From Erysipelatoclostridium sp. An173 (GTDB lineage Bacteria; Bacillota_I; Bacilli_A; Erysipelotrichales; Coprobacillaceae): a DNA stretch of 64,000 bases. Below, one piece after another: positions 36,952-49,922 of the stretch (the stretch's first letter is position 1; the number at the start of each line of letters is the position of its first letter). The stretch covers positions 1 through 64,000 of the forward strand of contig NZ_NFKR01000003.1 of assembly GCF_002160495.1 (NCBI RefSeq). Direction: 5' to 3'. Below the pieces are notes generated by a model. That model was not told the origin of the DNA. It made no database searches and saw only the letters and a list, made by a program, of their open reading frames with translations. The position numbers were made by a program, and so were the translations under genes.

Positions 36952-37366
36952 TTTATATCTCCCTTACTTATTCTTATTTTCTAAAATTATACAATAATTA
37001 TTTATCATATTCAATTGCTTTCATTGTATCTATTTATAATCATTATTTCCCAGGGAATACCACTTATACCAATATCTATGGTATAAAATCGAGATTGTAT
37101 TAAAAGATTTCAAATTACTATATAACTATTCTCCTATTAATACTAAAAAAATAATTAGCATTTTTAACTATCTAATTTTATCTTAGAATGCAAAGGATCA
37201 TTTTAAAACCAACTACATAATATTAATCTAATGATATTATATTCAAAATATAGTTTACATAGATATATTTGTTTTGATGCAAAATAATGAAAAGTCGCGT
37301 AAGATATTATTAGAATGTAATTTAATAAAAAATAACACTATCTATAATTATGAAAGGGAAATAATC
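36952..37366. other. AT-rich gap with an inverted repeat, between serS and the AraC pseudogene
   Basis: About 415 bp that contain the divergent promoters. The IR TTATACC-9-GGTATAA (37067-37089 approximately) lies about 280 bases before the AraC start and could be an operator. A palindrome-like TTTCCCAGGGAAT (about 37045-37057) resembles, but does not match, the Noc site. I see no gene with a ribosome binding site. Confidence 0.45.
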
Positions 37367-38193
37367 ATGTTTGAATATGAAAAAATAGAATTAGATCATA
37401 AATTACCAATAAAATTAATTGATATATATTTTGAAGATCATCAAACCAAGACAGCAAAACATTGGCATAACAGTATTGAAATTCTAATACCTGTATTAGG
37501 TGATTTAATACTTTATCTCAATACCCAAAAATTAACGATACCAGCAGGAAGTCTTTATATTATTAATTCTCAGGAGTTACACGGTATGCATCATAGTAAA
37601 AGTACAGAAATCTATAAAGGTTATGCTTTACAAATAAACTATGAGTATCTTCGTTATTATTTTCCAGAAATAGATAATTATTATTTTTTACAACCTGATA
37701 AAAAACATCAAAACGAAATTTTAAATGATATTTTTCACATCATCAATGCTTATGATAATCAAAATAAATTTGTAAATATGAAAATTCATAGTTATCTGTT
37801 AGATATACTCTATATCATGTGTTCAACTACAATTATTAAAAAACAAGATATGCCTTATGAAATTAACTCAGTCCATGATAAAAGAATTATTCAAATGACT
37901 AAATACATAGAAGACCATTATGATGAAAAATTAACTATTGGCAATATTGCAGAACACTTTAACATGTCATCTGGATATCTTTCTCAATATTTTAAAACAT
38001 ATTTAAACATGACAGTTAAAGAATATATTAATTCCATCCGTCTTGAAAAAGCTCATAAAGATTTATTATATACTGAATATTCACTACTTGATATTGTTAT
38101 CCAAATTTAAAATCATTTATTAATGATTTTAAAAAGAAATATAAACAAACGCCTGCTAAATACCGTAAAAATATACGAAAACAACCTCAATAA
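37367..38193 (+). pseudogene. AraC-family regulator broken by a frameshifting deletion
   Basis: From ATG 37367 (GAAAGGGA upstream) the frame gives an N-terminal cupin-like sensor (KHWHNSIEILIPVLGDLILYLN and ELHGMHH) and the first HTH of an AraC domain (LTIGNIAEHFNMSSGYLSQYFKTYLNMTVKEYINSIRLEKAH). At 38108 it hits TAA within LLDIVIQ. The normal continuation appears in another frame from 38107: LKSFINDFKKKYKQTPAKYRKNIRKQPQ, ending at 38193. Compared with the AraC consensus (NGFxNxKSFxxxFKxxY), about 13 bases coding for NGFKN-like residues are missing. The second HTH is thus lost and DNA binding is probably destroyed. A sequencing or assembly error is an alternative. Confidence 0.85.
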
Positions 38194-38212
38194 CCTAAGT
38201 TTTTGACCCTTT

Positions 38213-38236
38213 TGAAAGCGCTTTGAATTGTATAAT
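38213..38236 (+). promoter_or_regulatory. cre-like operator and -10 element before the esterase gene
   Basis: TGAAAGCGCTTTGA (38213-38226) matches the CcpA-binding cre palindrome except near one end. A consensus TATAAT follows at 38231-38236, 25 bases before the ATG. Binding of CcpA there would repress the gene when sugars are plentiful. The -35 element is unclear. Confidence 0.5.
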
Positions 38237-38260
38237 AGATAGCGAAAGGAAGGTTTGAAA

Positions 38261-39742
38261 ATGAAAAAAGGAATGAAAAAAATTTTAAGTTTTTTCGTTT
38301 GTGACATGATGATGTTTTCAACAATATCTAGTATTAATGCAAAAGATAATGTAGACATAACTGGTACATACGATATTTATGTTGAAGGTTATGATTGGGG
38401 TTGTGCAACTAGAACAATCACTTTAACTTTATCACAACCTCTTGATAATGTAACAACTGAAACATTTAATGTTGTTGAACACTCTGAAGGTTTTAATTTT
38501 GAAACAAATACTATTGAACCAAAAGAAGAAACTAGAGTAGTAGAAAATGTAATTACAGAAGGAAATACAGTAGTATTAACTCTTGCAGTTTCTCCAACTG
38601 TTAGTTCACCAGTTGTTTGGTCATTAACAACTCAATATAATACATATGTTAAAGATTATTATTTTGATATCACTTTAAAAGATGAAAGTGTTACATCTAA
38701 TGGATTACCTGTTCAAGATATTACAATTGATCGTAATTATACAAATAAAACTACTGCTGCTGATAATTTTGCAGTAGATACTTATCAAGCAAGTGATGGT
38801 GTTAGCTATGATTATGCTACTTATACACCAGCAACTAATAGTGATACATTAGTAGTCTGGTTACATGGTTTAGGTGAAGGTGGTGCTTATGCTACAACTA
38901 TCTCAGATAGAGAAACTGATCCTTATATTACATTATTAGCTAATAAAGCAACAGCTTTAGCTGGTGAAGAATTCCAAAATACTATTGGTAATGCTCATAT
39001 TTTAGTCCCACAATGTCCTACATATTGGATGGATAATGATGGAAAACAAAGTAATTTTAACAATGGTAGTATAAGTGCTGATGGAACTTCTTATTATCAA
39101 GAATCATTACATGAATTAATTGCTGCATATAAAGAAAAAGTTGGAGCTACAAAAGTTGTTATTGCAGGATGTTCAAATGGTGGTTACATGACATTATCAA
39201 TGACAATGGCATATCCTGATGAATATGATGCAATTGTGCCAATTTGTGAAGCAGTTCCTGATAAATTTATTAGTGATGAACAATTAGAAGGAATTAAAGA
39301 TTTACCAATGTATTTCATTTATTCAAAAGATGATACAACAGTTGATCCTGAATTACATGAAATACCAACTATTAATCGTTTAAAAGAAATGCAAGCATCT
39401 AATTTACATGTTTCAACAACAGATCATGTTATTGATATGTCTGGATTATATACAGATGAAAATGGAAATCCTTATCAATATCAAGGACATTGGTCATGGA
39501 TTTACTTCTATAATAATGATGCAAGTTGTGATGAATGTGGAAAAACAGCCTTTACATTTATTAAAGAAGCTATAAATGTATCAGATTCAACACAAATAAC
39601 AGATTCTGAAACAACACCTCCTGTAACAGATCAAGAAAAAACTGCTGTTAAAACAGGTGATGATGCACCAATTTATGATTATCTAACTATGGCGTTATTA
39701 TTTGCTGCAGGATTTGTATATTTAAACAAGAAAAATGCTTAA
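38261..39742 (+). CDS. secreted alpha/beta-hydrolase esterase with Ig-like N-domain and C-terminal anchor-like segment
   Basis: The product of about 493 residues starts with a basic tail and a hydrophobic signal peptide (to about Ala26), after GAAAGGAAGG. An Ig-like N-terminal domain (about 30-155) precedes the hydrolase. The triad candidates are Ser305 in AGCSNGGYM, Asp357/358 in YSKDDTTVDP and His410 in YQGHWSW, with LVVWLHGLGEGG as the oxyanion region, as in feruloyl/EstA-type esterases and prolyl-oligopeptidase relatives. The tail ends with VKTGD, a hydrophobic helix and KKNA, the layout of a cell-wall anchor but without LPXTG. It may deacylate polysaccharides. A cre-like site suggests catabolite control. 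Confidence 0.85.
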   Translation: MKKGMKKILSFFVCDMMMFSTISSINAKDNVDITGTYDIYVEGYDWGCATRTITLTLSQPLDNVTTETFNVVEHSEGFNFETNTIEPKEETRVVENVITEGNTVVLTLAVSPTVSSPVVWSLTTQYNTYVKDYYFDITLKDESVTSNGLPVQDITIDRNYTNKTTAADNFAVDTYQASDGVSYDYATYTPATNSDTLVVWLHGLGEGGAYATTISDRETDPYITLLANKATALAGEEFQNTIGNAHILVPQCPTYWMDNDGKQSNFNNGSISADGTSYYQESLHELIAAYKEKVGATKVVIAGCSNGGYMTLSMTMAYPDEYDAIVPICEAVPDKFISDEQLEGIKDLPMYFIYSKDDTTVDPELHEIPTINRLKEMQASNLHVSTTDHVIDMSGLYTDENGNPYQYQGHWSWIYFYNNDASCDECGKTAFTFIKEAINVSDSTQITDSETTPPVTDQEKTAVKTGDDAPIYDYLTMALLFAAGFVYLNKKNA

Positions 39743-39791
39743 AACTCAGTGTTAAAACTATTAATTTTTTAAAACAATCATAATAAATAAA

Positions 39792-39825
39792 TACCTATAA
39801 AAAAGCTGTGCTTTTACTATAGGTA
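39792..39825 (+). terminator. intrinsic terminator after the esterase gene
   Basis: TACCTATA and TATAGGTA enclose an inner AAAAAGC / GCTTTT stem. A run of T follows on the plus strand. Confidence 0.85.
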
Positions 39826-39880
39826 CTTTTTATTGCCATCATTTAATACTATTTACATATAAAAATATTTTTTCTTTTTT

Positions 39881-39922
39881 ATTACCTCGGAAATAAAATA
39901 TACATCTTATTAAAAATTCTTT
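39881..39922 (+). repeat. 42-bp direct repeat, left copy
   Basis: The sequence starting ATTACCTCGGAAATAAAATA recurs at 41933-41974 with one mismatch in 42 bases. The two copies, 2,052 bp apart, bracket the AlbA-type pseudogene and the 10-bp array. Confidence 0.92.
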
Positions 39923-40013
39923 TAATTTTAATATCTAGTTATACAAATAATATCACATAACTTTATGATAAAATAATTAAATAGATAAATTGTCCAAAGT
40001 TTAGCATTATAAA

Positions 40014-40075
40014 TTTGGACCGATTTGGACCGATTTGGACCGATTTGGACCGATTTGGACCGATTTGGGCCGATT
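40014..40075 (+). repeat. 10-bp tandem repeat array (CGATTTGGAC)n
   Basis: About six consecutive copies of the unit CGATTTGGAC, the first and last partial or slightly changed (CGATTTGGGC). An inverted copy of the core, GTCCAAA, lies 15 bases upstream at 39992-39998. The unit equals about one helical turn. It sits between two convergent genes. Confidence 0.95.
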
Positions 40076-40096
40076 AATTCAAAAACAATAATAATG

Positions 40097-41746
40097 TTAC
40101 TTCTTATTTAACTTATAGATTGTTGCCCTTCCTTTTCCTTCCATAGTTATTATCCCAGGTTCTCTCATTTTTCTAGAAAAAGTTGTTGCTTGTTTTTTAG
40201 TGCATCTACATAATTCACGAATCGTTTCATTATTTATACTATCATGAGTCAATAAATACTCTATAATTAAATCTTTTGATTTTAAATATGTTACTGTTTT
40301 ATCCTGAGTATATTGAACATCAGATTTTACCTTATGATATGAACTTGGCGTCATCATATACACTCGCCCAGATAATTCAATTAGCTTATACTTTTCTAAA
40401 TTATTAAGAGCATGTTTAACTTCATTTTCTGATTGCTGCGTAAGTTTTTTTGCTGTTGATAGATTTATTGTCTTATTTTCAAATAAATACCTCAATATCA
40501 TCAATTCGGATAAAGAAAATGTAATCATATTTTTATCTTGGGTTTCAGTTATAAACTTCACGAACCCTTCATCTTCTAATACGCTATATAATGTTAATCT
40601 AATAGCGTCATTATAAACTGTATATTCAGGATATGGTTTTCCCATAGAAACCATTTCTCTATACATAATATCAATACCCTGACCAGATCTTTGAACATAA
40701 CGTAGTCGTTGTAGTGTTTCAGCTATTAATTTATTTCTCGGTAACGAAGGATGAGTAATAATATTATCTGCTGTAATATCAGCCATAAATCCTCCTGGAC
40801 TCTCTATAACTAATTTATCAGAATAATGCTTAACATAGATGGAACCAGGAGAATCATAACGGCGATGTGTATATGCATTTAATAAAGCTTCTTGAAATAC
40901 TTTTTCAGAAAAATCATAAATTTCCAACCTAAACAATCCTATCTGTATATTAATCAAACTATTATAATCTTGAATTTTTTCTGTCAATCTATCTAATACA
41001 GAAATAATTGGCATTTTTAAGTCTAATCTATTATCGTATTCATCACGATTATTATCGTTATAATGTAAATAAATACATTCTGCCTGAGGCAAATATTTTT
41101 TTATAGATTCTTCCTTTCCTACAAAAAGCATACCAGCAACATTTAATTTTAATCCATTGTTAGTATCAATCAATAGTGATAAATCTTTTAAAAAAGATAT
41201 ATCATCTAATTCTACTAAAGTAGATTGCTTATCTCTAATTTTTAATTTTTCTTTTAATTTATAAACTTCTAAAATATTAATATCATCAATTGTTGATTGT
41301 TCTATAATTTGAGCAGAATAATCTGTACTTATACTAAAATCTTCTTTAATCCCAGTAGGATTATACGGCTTTGAATTCTTACCTAATCGTTTATAATATT
41401 CTCCAGAAGTTGTACCACATAATTGCATTCCTTTTTCTACTTTAATAACAATTACATCTTTATCATTTATGCGTATAGTCTCAGCTTTAGTAAATATATT
41501 AGGTTTTGTTCTATCATAAATACTTTCCACAATATTTTGCAAATCATAATTTTTACACCCTGTTATGGTCTTATCATCTTCAACACTAATTAACAAATAT
41601 CCGTCATTAGAGTTTGATAAAGCTACAATTTCTTTCACACATAATTTTATAAGTTTTTTAAAATCAGGTATTTTGACCTACAATTTAAATTCTGTAGTTA
41701 GTGTTTCTCCTTGATTTATTAATTCTAATAACTGACTTGCATCCAT
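40097..41746 (-). pseudogene. AlbA_2/ATP-binding regulator interrupted by an in-frame amber codon
   Basis: The protein is of the AlbA-2 / ATP-dependent DNA-helicase-like regulator group: an N-terminal AlbA domain (KEIVALSNSNDGYLLISVEDDKTITG), a central region with HATPase_c_4 features (EALLNAYTHRRYDSPGSIYV and ESPGGFM) and C-terminal winged helices. The original start lies at ATG 41746 with AGGAG nine bases upstream and reads MDASQLLELINQGETLTTEFKL, a typical beginning. Codon 23 is TAG (41678-41680), after which the same frame continues through VKIPDFKKLIKLCVKEIV. TAG is a normal stop in this genome (yidC, mnmE, trmN6), so the gene is probably dead. The longest uninterrupted frame begins at a GTG (41638) without a ribosome binding site. 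Confidence 0.82.
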
Positions 41747-41932
41747 ATCAATCTCACTCCTTCGATTATTATATTATACCAAAATAACAATAAGGTTTAT
41801 ACAATAAACAATTGCAAAAAAATAAAATTATTTTATATAAATTAACTATTTTTAAGCCAAATATGATAAATCATATTTAGCTAGTATCATTTGTTTGATC
41901 CTATAATTAGTACAATTAAAATTATTTATACT

Positions 41933-41974
41933 ATTACCTCGGAAATAAAATATACATCTTATTCAAAATTCTTT
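41933..41974 (+). repeat. 42-bp direct repeat, right copy
   Basis: Second copy of the repeat at 39881-39922, with a single A-to-C change. The region between this copy and the amber-broken gene is otherwise featureless and AT-rich. Confidence 0.92.
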
Positions 41975-42068
41975 CCTCTTATACCTAAACCAATTTTTTT
42001 ATAAAAATAACACCTATAATAATTATGTAAACAAAATTTTTATTATTAAATTGGAGGTACATTTAATT

Positions 42069-42740
42069 ATGAAAACAAAGAAAAGATTAATAGTAATTGT
42101 TATTATTGCCATAATTGCAATAGCTGGATGTTATTTTTTAACTCAAAGGAGTAAAGGTGCTTATAGTCAATTTGAACATATTACAACTAAGAATATTTTT
42201 ACTAGAAATGTTAATAATCCCGATAATACGTATTATGTTTATTTTTATAATAATGACTGTCAAGAATGTCACCAGATTGAAGATTTAATCTGTGACTTTG
42301 CTAAAGAAAACGATGTATATTTCATTAATACTGAAAACAAAGATCCAGATAATAAAATATCAAAATTTGATTGGAGTGCTTTTAAAACTGAAAATGATAT
42401 TGAAATTGGACAAGTTGATAAAAATAATAATATTCAATATTATGAAGGTGAAAATGCTCAAAAATATAAAAATAGTACTGAATTAAATCGTTTTAATAAA
42501 ATAAAAAAATATGAAATAAAAATTGCTGATAAAAACTATTTAAAAATAAATAAAAAAGCTAAAAAGGGTTATGTCTATGCTTCTTTATTAACCCCAGAAA
42601 TAGATTATTCATCATTACAAATCTATTCTAGCGTAGAGTTAGCTAATCTCCCTACCCTATTAGAAATAAAAAGCTATCATGTTGAAAATTATTATTATGA
42701 TGTTGGAGATATTAAACAATATATAACTAATTTAAATTAA
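42069..42740 (+). CDS. membrane-anchored thioredoxin-like protein
   Basis: The start is at ATG 42069, preceded by GGAGG. The 223-residue protein has a Lys/Arg tail, one hydrophobic helix (about 7-23, ending in AGCYF, which may act as a lipobox or merely a membrane helix) and a thioredoxin-fold core. The core holds the redox motif CQEC in YVYFYNNDCQECHQIEDLI. A cis-Pro-like LPTLLEI follows near residue 195. It likely acts in thiol-disulfide exchange outside the membrane. It is a single gene, convergent with gyrA. Confidence 0.7.
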   Translation: MKTKKRLIVIVIIAIIAIAGCYFLTQRSKGAYSQFEHITTKNIFTRNVNNPDNTYYVYFYNNDCQECHQIEDLICDFAKENDVYFINTENKDPDNKISKFDWSAFKTENDIEIGQVDKNNNIQYYEGENAQKYKNSTELNRFNKIKKYEIKIADKNYLKINKKAKKGYVYASLLTPEIDYSSLQIYSSVELANLPTLLEIKSYHVENYYYDVGDIKQYITNLN

Positions 42741-42768
42741 AGAAGCTGACCAAAATGATCAGCTTCTT
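42740..42768. terminator. terminator between the thioredoxin-like gene and gyrA
   Basis: Stem AGAAGCTGA / TCAGCTTCT around CCAAAATGA. T-rich sequence follows on the plus strand, and the hairpin separates two convergent genes. Confidence 0.8.
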
Positions 42769-42769
42769 A

Positions 42770-45229
42770 TTACTCTTCTACTTCAATTTCATCTTCATTT
42801 TCAGTAGCTTTTTCAACTACTTCAACTGTAGAAACAATATGTCCTTCACTAACTTTAATCAAACGTACTCCTTGAGTAGCTCGACCAGCTGTTTTAACTT
42901 GTTCCATTGGTAAACGAATCATAATACCATCATCAGTCATAATTAGTAAATCTTCATTACCATTGACAGCTCTTAATGCTACAATTTGACCATTACGAGC
43001 CGTTGTATTGATAGTTTTAACTCCTTTACCACCACGGTTAGATAAACGATATTCATCTAATGGCGACATTTTACCATAACCATGTTCAGTTACTACTAAT
43101 ATATATTGCCCTTCATTATTAGTAGTCATTCCGATAACTTCACTGCCATCAACGTTTATTCCTTTTACACCACTAGCAGTTCTTCCCATTGGTCGAACAT
43201 TATCTTCTTTGAAACGTACTAATTTACCATTTGAAGCTGCAATTAAAACTTCATTATTACCATCAGTTAATTTAACTTGTACTAATTGATCATCATCTTT
43301 TAAACTAATTGCAATCTTACCAGATTGACGAATTCTTTGGAATTCATTGATGTGAACACGTTTAATTAAACCATTTTTTGTTACAAAGACTAGATAAAAA
43401 TCATCATTTTCTTCAAACTGTTTACGATTAATATTAATCATTGATTTTACATGTTCTTCTTTATCTAAATTCAATAAATTAACAACAGGTAATCCTTTAG
43501 CAGAACGACCAAATTCAGGAATGTTGTATCCTTTTAAACGATAAACTTTTCCAAAATTAGTAAAGAATAATAAATCATCATGTGTTGACATATTAATTAA
43601 TGAACTAACAATATCATCATTGTTTGTCGACATACCTTTAATACCACGTCCACCACGATTTTGTGATTTATATGTATCTACTGGCATTCTCTTTATATAA
43701 CCATTGTTTGTTAAAGAAATAATTACATCTTCAACTGGAATTAAATCTTCATCTTCTAAATCAAAAGTACCTTGAATAATTTCTGTACGACGTTTATCAC
43801 CATATTTAGCTTTAATTTCTTCTAATTCATCATGAATTATTGATAATAAACGTTCTCTATTTTCAAGAATATCTTTTAAATCAGCAATTATTTCTAATAA
43901 TTTATTTAATTCATCTTCAATTTTCTGTCTTTCCAAACCAGCTAAACGTTGTAATTGCATTTCTCGAATTGCTTTTGCTTGTTTATCAGACATATTGAAT
44001 TCTTCCATTAATCTAGTTTGAATAATTTCTGTTGTTCTACTAGAACGGATCAATTCAATAATTTCATCAATTTGATCTAAAGCTCTTTTAAGCCCTTCTA
44101 AAATATGAGCTCGATCTTCAGCTTTACCTAATCTAAACTGAGTTCTACGGCGAATTACTTCTTCTTGATGATCAAGATATAAAGTAATCATTTCTTTTAA
44201 ATTCAATGTTTTTGGTTCATTATTAACTAAGGCAATACAGTTAGCACCAAAAGTTGTTTGTAAAGATGTCAATTTATATAATTGATTTAAAATAACTTCT
44301 GGTTGAACATCACGTCGTAATTCAATAACTACTCGAATTCCTTCACGGTTAGATTCATCACGTAAATCAGTAATTCCTTCAATTTTCTTTTCTTTTACCA
44401 ATTGTGATATTTTTTCAATCATTCTAGCTTTATTAACCATGTATGGAATTTCAGTTACAATAATAGCTTTTTTATTACCGTGCTCTTCAATTTCTGTTTT
44501 AGCACGCATTACAATTAAACCATTACCAGTTTCATAAGCTTTTTTTATCGCACTTTTTCCTAAGATGTAACCACCAGTAGGAAAATCTGGTCCTTGAATA
44601 TAATTTTCCATCAATTCCATAATTGTAATATCGGGATCTTTAGCTACTGCTAAGATAGCATCAATTACTTCACTTAAATTATGAGGTGGAATATTTGTTG
44701 CCATCCCTACTGCAATTCCAGTTGAACCGTTAATTAAAAGATTAGGAATTCTAGCAGGTAAAACTGCTGGTTCTTTTTCTTCACCATCATAATTAGGAAT
44801 AAAATCAATGGTATTTTCTTTAATATCTCTTACTAACTCACTAGAAATTCGTGACATTCTAGCTTCAGTATAACGTTGCGCCGCAGCACCATCACCATCG
44901 ATAGACCCAAAGTTTCCATGACCATCAACTAACATGTAACGATATGAAAAGTCTTGTGCCATTCTTACTAAAGCTTCATAAATTGAAGAGTCACCATGAG
45001 GATGGTATTTCCCCATAACTTCCCCAACAATACGAGCTGATTTTTTATACGGTGTTCCTGGCGTACAACCTAAATCACTCATTCCATAAATTATTCTTCG
45101 CTGTACTGGTTTTAAACCATCACGAACATCAGGTAAAGCTCGCGCTACAATAACTGACATTGCATATTGCATAAAAGAGTTTTTCATTTCTGATGTTAGT
45201 TTTACTTTTCTTATTCCTCTTTCTTCCAT
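42770..45229 (-). CDS. gyrA: DNA gyrase subunit A
   Basis: GyrA cuts and rejoins DNA during negative supercoiling. The 819-residue protein begins with the breakage-reunion domain: [39 protein letters not shown] and the active Tyr in [12 protein letters not shown]. The DSS residues of the quinolone region are as in the susceptible form. The C-terminal beta-propeller follows, with repeated GxxRxxGR-type blades and the GyrA-box [10 protein letters not shown]. It lies directly behind gyrB (15-base gap). Confidence 0.97.
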   Translation of the reverse strand: MEERGIRKVKLTSEMKNSFMQYAMSVIVARALPDVRDGLKPVQRRIIYGMSDLGCTPGTPYKKSARIVGEVMGKYHPHGDSSIYEALVRMAQDFSYRYMLVDGHGNFGSIDGDGAAAQRYTEARMSRISSELVRDIKENTIDFIPNYDGEEKEPAVLPARIPNLLINGSTGIAVGMATNIPPHNLSEVIDAILAVAKDPDITIMELMENYIQGPDFPTGGYILGKSAIKKAYETGNGLIVMRAKTEIEEHGNKKAIIVTEIPYMVNKARMIEKISQLVKEKKIEGITDLRDESNREGIRVVIELRRDVQPEVILNQLYKLTSLQTTFGANCIALVNNEPKTLNLKEMITLYLDHQEEVIRRRTQFRLGKAEDRAHILEGLKRALDQIDEIIELIRSSRTTEIIQTRLMEEFNMSDKQAKAIREMQLQRLAGLERQKIEDELNKLLEIIADLKDILENRERLLSIIHDELEEIKAKYGDKRRTEIIQGTFDLEDEDLIPVEDVIISLTNNGYIKRMPVDTYKSQNRGGRGIKGMSTNNDDIVSSLINMSTHDDLLFFTNFGKVYRLKGYNIPEFGRSAKGLPVVNLLNLDKEEHVKSMININRKQFEENDDFYLVFVTKNGLIKRVHINEFQRIRQSGKIAISLKDDDQLVQVKLTDGNNEVLIAASNGKLVRFKEDNVRPMGRTASGVKGINVDGSEVIGMTTNNEGQYILVVTEHGYGKMSPLDEYRLSNRGGKGVKTINTTARNGQIVALRAVNGNEDLLIMTDDGIMIRLPMEQVKTAGRATQGVRLIKVSEGHIVSTVEVVEKATENEDEIEVEE

Positions 45230-45244
45230 TACTTTTCTCCTTTA

Positions 45245-48266
<3,022 letters not shown>

Positions 48267-48267
<1 letters not shown>

Positions 48268-48473
48268 TACTCAATTACAAATGATTCTCCATTAAATTCA
48301 ACTTGATCATTAGAGCGAAGTTTTTTACCACGACGAGTTTCTACTTCACCATTAACAAGTACTAATCCATCCTGGATAACCATCTTAGCTTCAATTCCAC
48401 TAGATACACAATTTGTATATTTTAAAAATTGTCCTAAAGTTATATATTCATCTTTTATTTGAATTTTTTTCAT
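48267..48473 (-). CDS. yaaA: S4-domain RNA-binding protein YaaA
   Basis: A small protein of 68 residues, conserved between dnaN and recF. It holds an S4 domain: ITLGQFLKYTNCVSSGIEAKMVIQDGLVLVNGEVETRRGKKLRSNDQVEF. Its role in RNA or ribosome binding is inferred from the domain. I prefer the ATG at 48473, preceded by GAGGGA, over the first ATG of the frame. Confidence 0.92.
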
Positions 48474-48664
48474 GATGTCCCTCTTTTTTTTCATAAATAT
48501 ATTATTATTATAACATAATTTATCCTTAAAATCAAAAAAATAAGCATATAAACGCTTTTTTTTGATTACTAAAAAAATGTTGTCTTTCTAAAAAAATTGC
48601 TCATATTTAAAATTTATCGGCATATACATAAAACAGCCAGTAAAAAAAGTGCTCTACAAAATAA

Positions 48665-48684
48665 AAAGCTACATATCGTAGCTT
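48665..48684 (-). terminator. intrinsic terminator after dnaN
   Basis: AAGCTACGATATGTAGCTT folds into a stem with a five-base loop and is followed on the minus strand by TTTTATTTT. It overlaps the dnaN stop, so dnaN and yaaA-recF-gyr may be partly separate units. Confidence 0.75.
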
Positions 48685-49792
48685 AATATGTTCTTACTGG
48701 TAAAACTAACTGGATTAAATCATCTTTTTCATAATCTTTAACGATAAATGGTTTCATAGCACCAGTAAATAAAATTTTAACTTTTGGTTCATTAAATGCT
48801 CTTAATGCATCAGTTGCATATTTTGAACTAAATGAAATACTTAAAGAATCACCTTTATAGAATGAACGATCTAAAATTTCTTCAACAGAACCAATTTCTT
48901 GCATATATGATGAAAGAATAACTTTTTCATTAGACATATCTAATTTAATAATATTATTCTGTTCATTATTTAATAAAGAAACACGATCAATTGCATTTAA
49001 TAAATAGTGAGTATCAATATCTAATTCATAATCAAAACTTTCAGGAATCAAACGATTAGTATCTGGGAATGTTCCATCAATTAATCTTGTTTGAATGATA
49101 TTGTTGTCAAAAACATAAAGTACTTTACGATCAGAAACATACATTTCAATTAAATCATCACGTTCAATGATTTTAGCAATTTCATCTAATGATTTTTGAG
49201 GAATTGTAATATTGAAAGTAAGTTCATCATCTAATGGCACTACTTTTTTAGCTAGACGATAACTATCAGTAGCAGTTACTTCTAATTGATTGTTAGCTGC
49301 TTTAAAGTTAATACCAGTTAAAATTGGTTTATGTTCTTTTTCACTAGCAGCAAATTTAGTTTGTGTAATAACATCTTTTAAAGTAAAAGCATTAATTAAT
49401 ACTTTAGTTCCTGTTTTTGATAAATCAATACGAGGATAATCAATAACGTCATTACCATTTAAATCAAATTTAGAAGTTGCTCCAGAAATTCTAGTAAGTG
49501 AACCATCAATGATTTCTAATGAAATCTCATCACTATCTATCTTTCTAACAATTTCTAATATATAACGTGAATTTAAAACTACACCACCTGTTTGTTCAAT
49601 AACTAAGTCATCACTAGTTTCAATTTTAGTTTGAATTGTGATATCAGAATCACTACCAGTTAAAATTAAACCATCAGGTTGTAAATCAAATTTAATACCT
49701 GTTAATACGGGTAAAGGACTACGAATAGAAACAGCTTTAGTTGTTTTTGATAAAGCATTTAATAATTTAAGTCGATTAATTCTAAATTTCAT
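48683..49792 (-). CDS. dnaN: DNA polymerase III sliding clamp (beta subunit)
   Basis: DnaN forms the ring that holds the replicase on DNA. The 369 residues have the three-domain clamp layout: MKFRINRLKLLNALSKTTKAV, LTGIKFDLQPDGLILTGSDSD, HKPILTGINFKAANNQLEVTATDSYRLA and the C-terminal MKPFIVKDYEKDDLIQLVLPVRTY. A GGAGG site precedes the ATG. It follows dnaA with a 130-base gap that holds a DnaA box. Confidence 0.97.
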   Translation of the reverse strand: MKFRINRLKLLNALSKTTKAVSIRSPLPVLTGIKFDLQPDGLILTGSDSDITIQTKIETSDDLVIEQTGGVVLNSRYILEIVRKIDSDEISLEIIDGSLTRISGATSKFDLNGNDVIDYPRIDLSKTGTKVLINAFTLKDVITQTKFAASEKEHKPILTGINFKAANNQLEVTATDSYRLAKKVVPLDDELTFNITIPQKSLDEIAKIIERDDLIEMYVSDRKVLYVFDNNIIQTRLIDGTFPDTNRLIPESFDYELDIDTHYLLNAIDRVSLLNNEQNNIIKLDMSNEKVILSSYMQEIGSVEEILDRSFYKGDSLSISFSSKYATDALRAFNEPKVKILFTGAMKPFIVKDYEKDDLIQLVLPVRTY

Positions 49793-49840
49793 AATGACCT
49801 CCTTTTGACTTATTATATATATTTATTTTAAATAATTCTA

Positions 49841-49898
49841 CTAGTATTATTAGGATGTGAATTTTGTGCATAAATTTAAAAACCGTGAATAATACTAG
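49841..49898. promoter_or_regulatory. DnaA box inside a long inverted repeat, dnaA-dnaN gap
   Basis: TGTGCATAA (49865-49873, minus orientation TTATGCACA) is a perfect DnaA box. A second near box, CGTGAATAA, follows at 49884-49892. Arms CTAGTATTATT (49841-49851) and AATAATACTAG (49888-49898) enclose the first box. This is likely the second half of a bipartite origin or an autoregulatory site. Confidence 0.65.
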
Positions 49899-49922
49899 GT
49901 TTTTTGTGTGATTTTAATGTGT

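Noticed and set aside
36952-37020. T-box leader before serS
   Set aside because: No AAGGTGGTACCGCG-type core or terminator hairpin is found upstream of serS, unlike metG.
37040-37060. TTTCCCAGGGAAT-type palindrome resembling a Noc binding site
   Set aside because: The central base pair arrangement differs from the ATTTCCCGGGAAAT consensus (an extra A between the halves), and it occurs once only.
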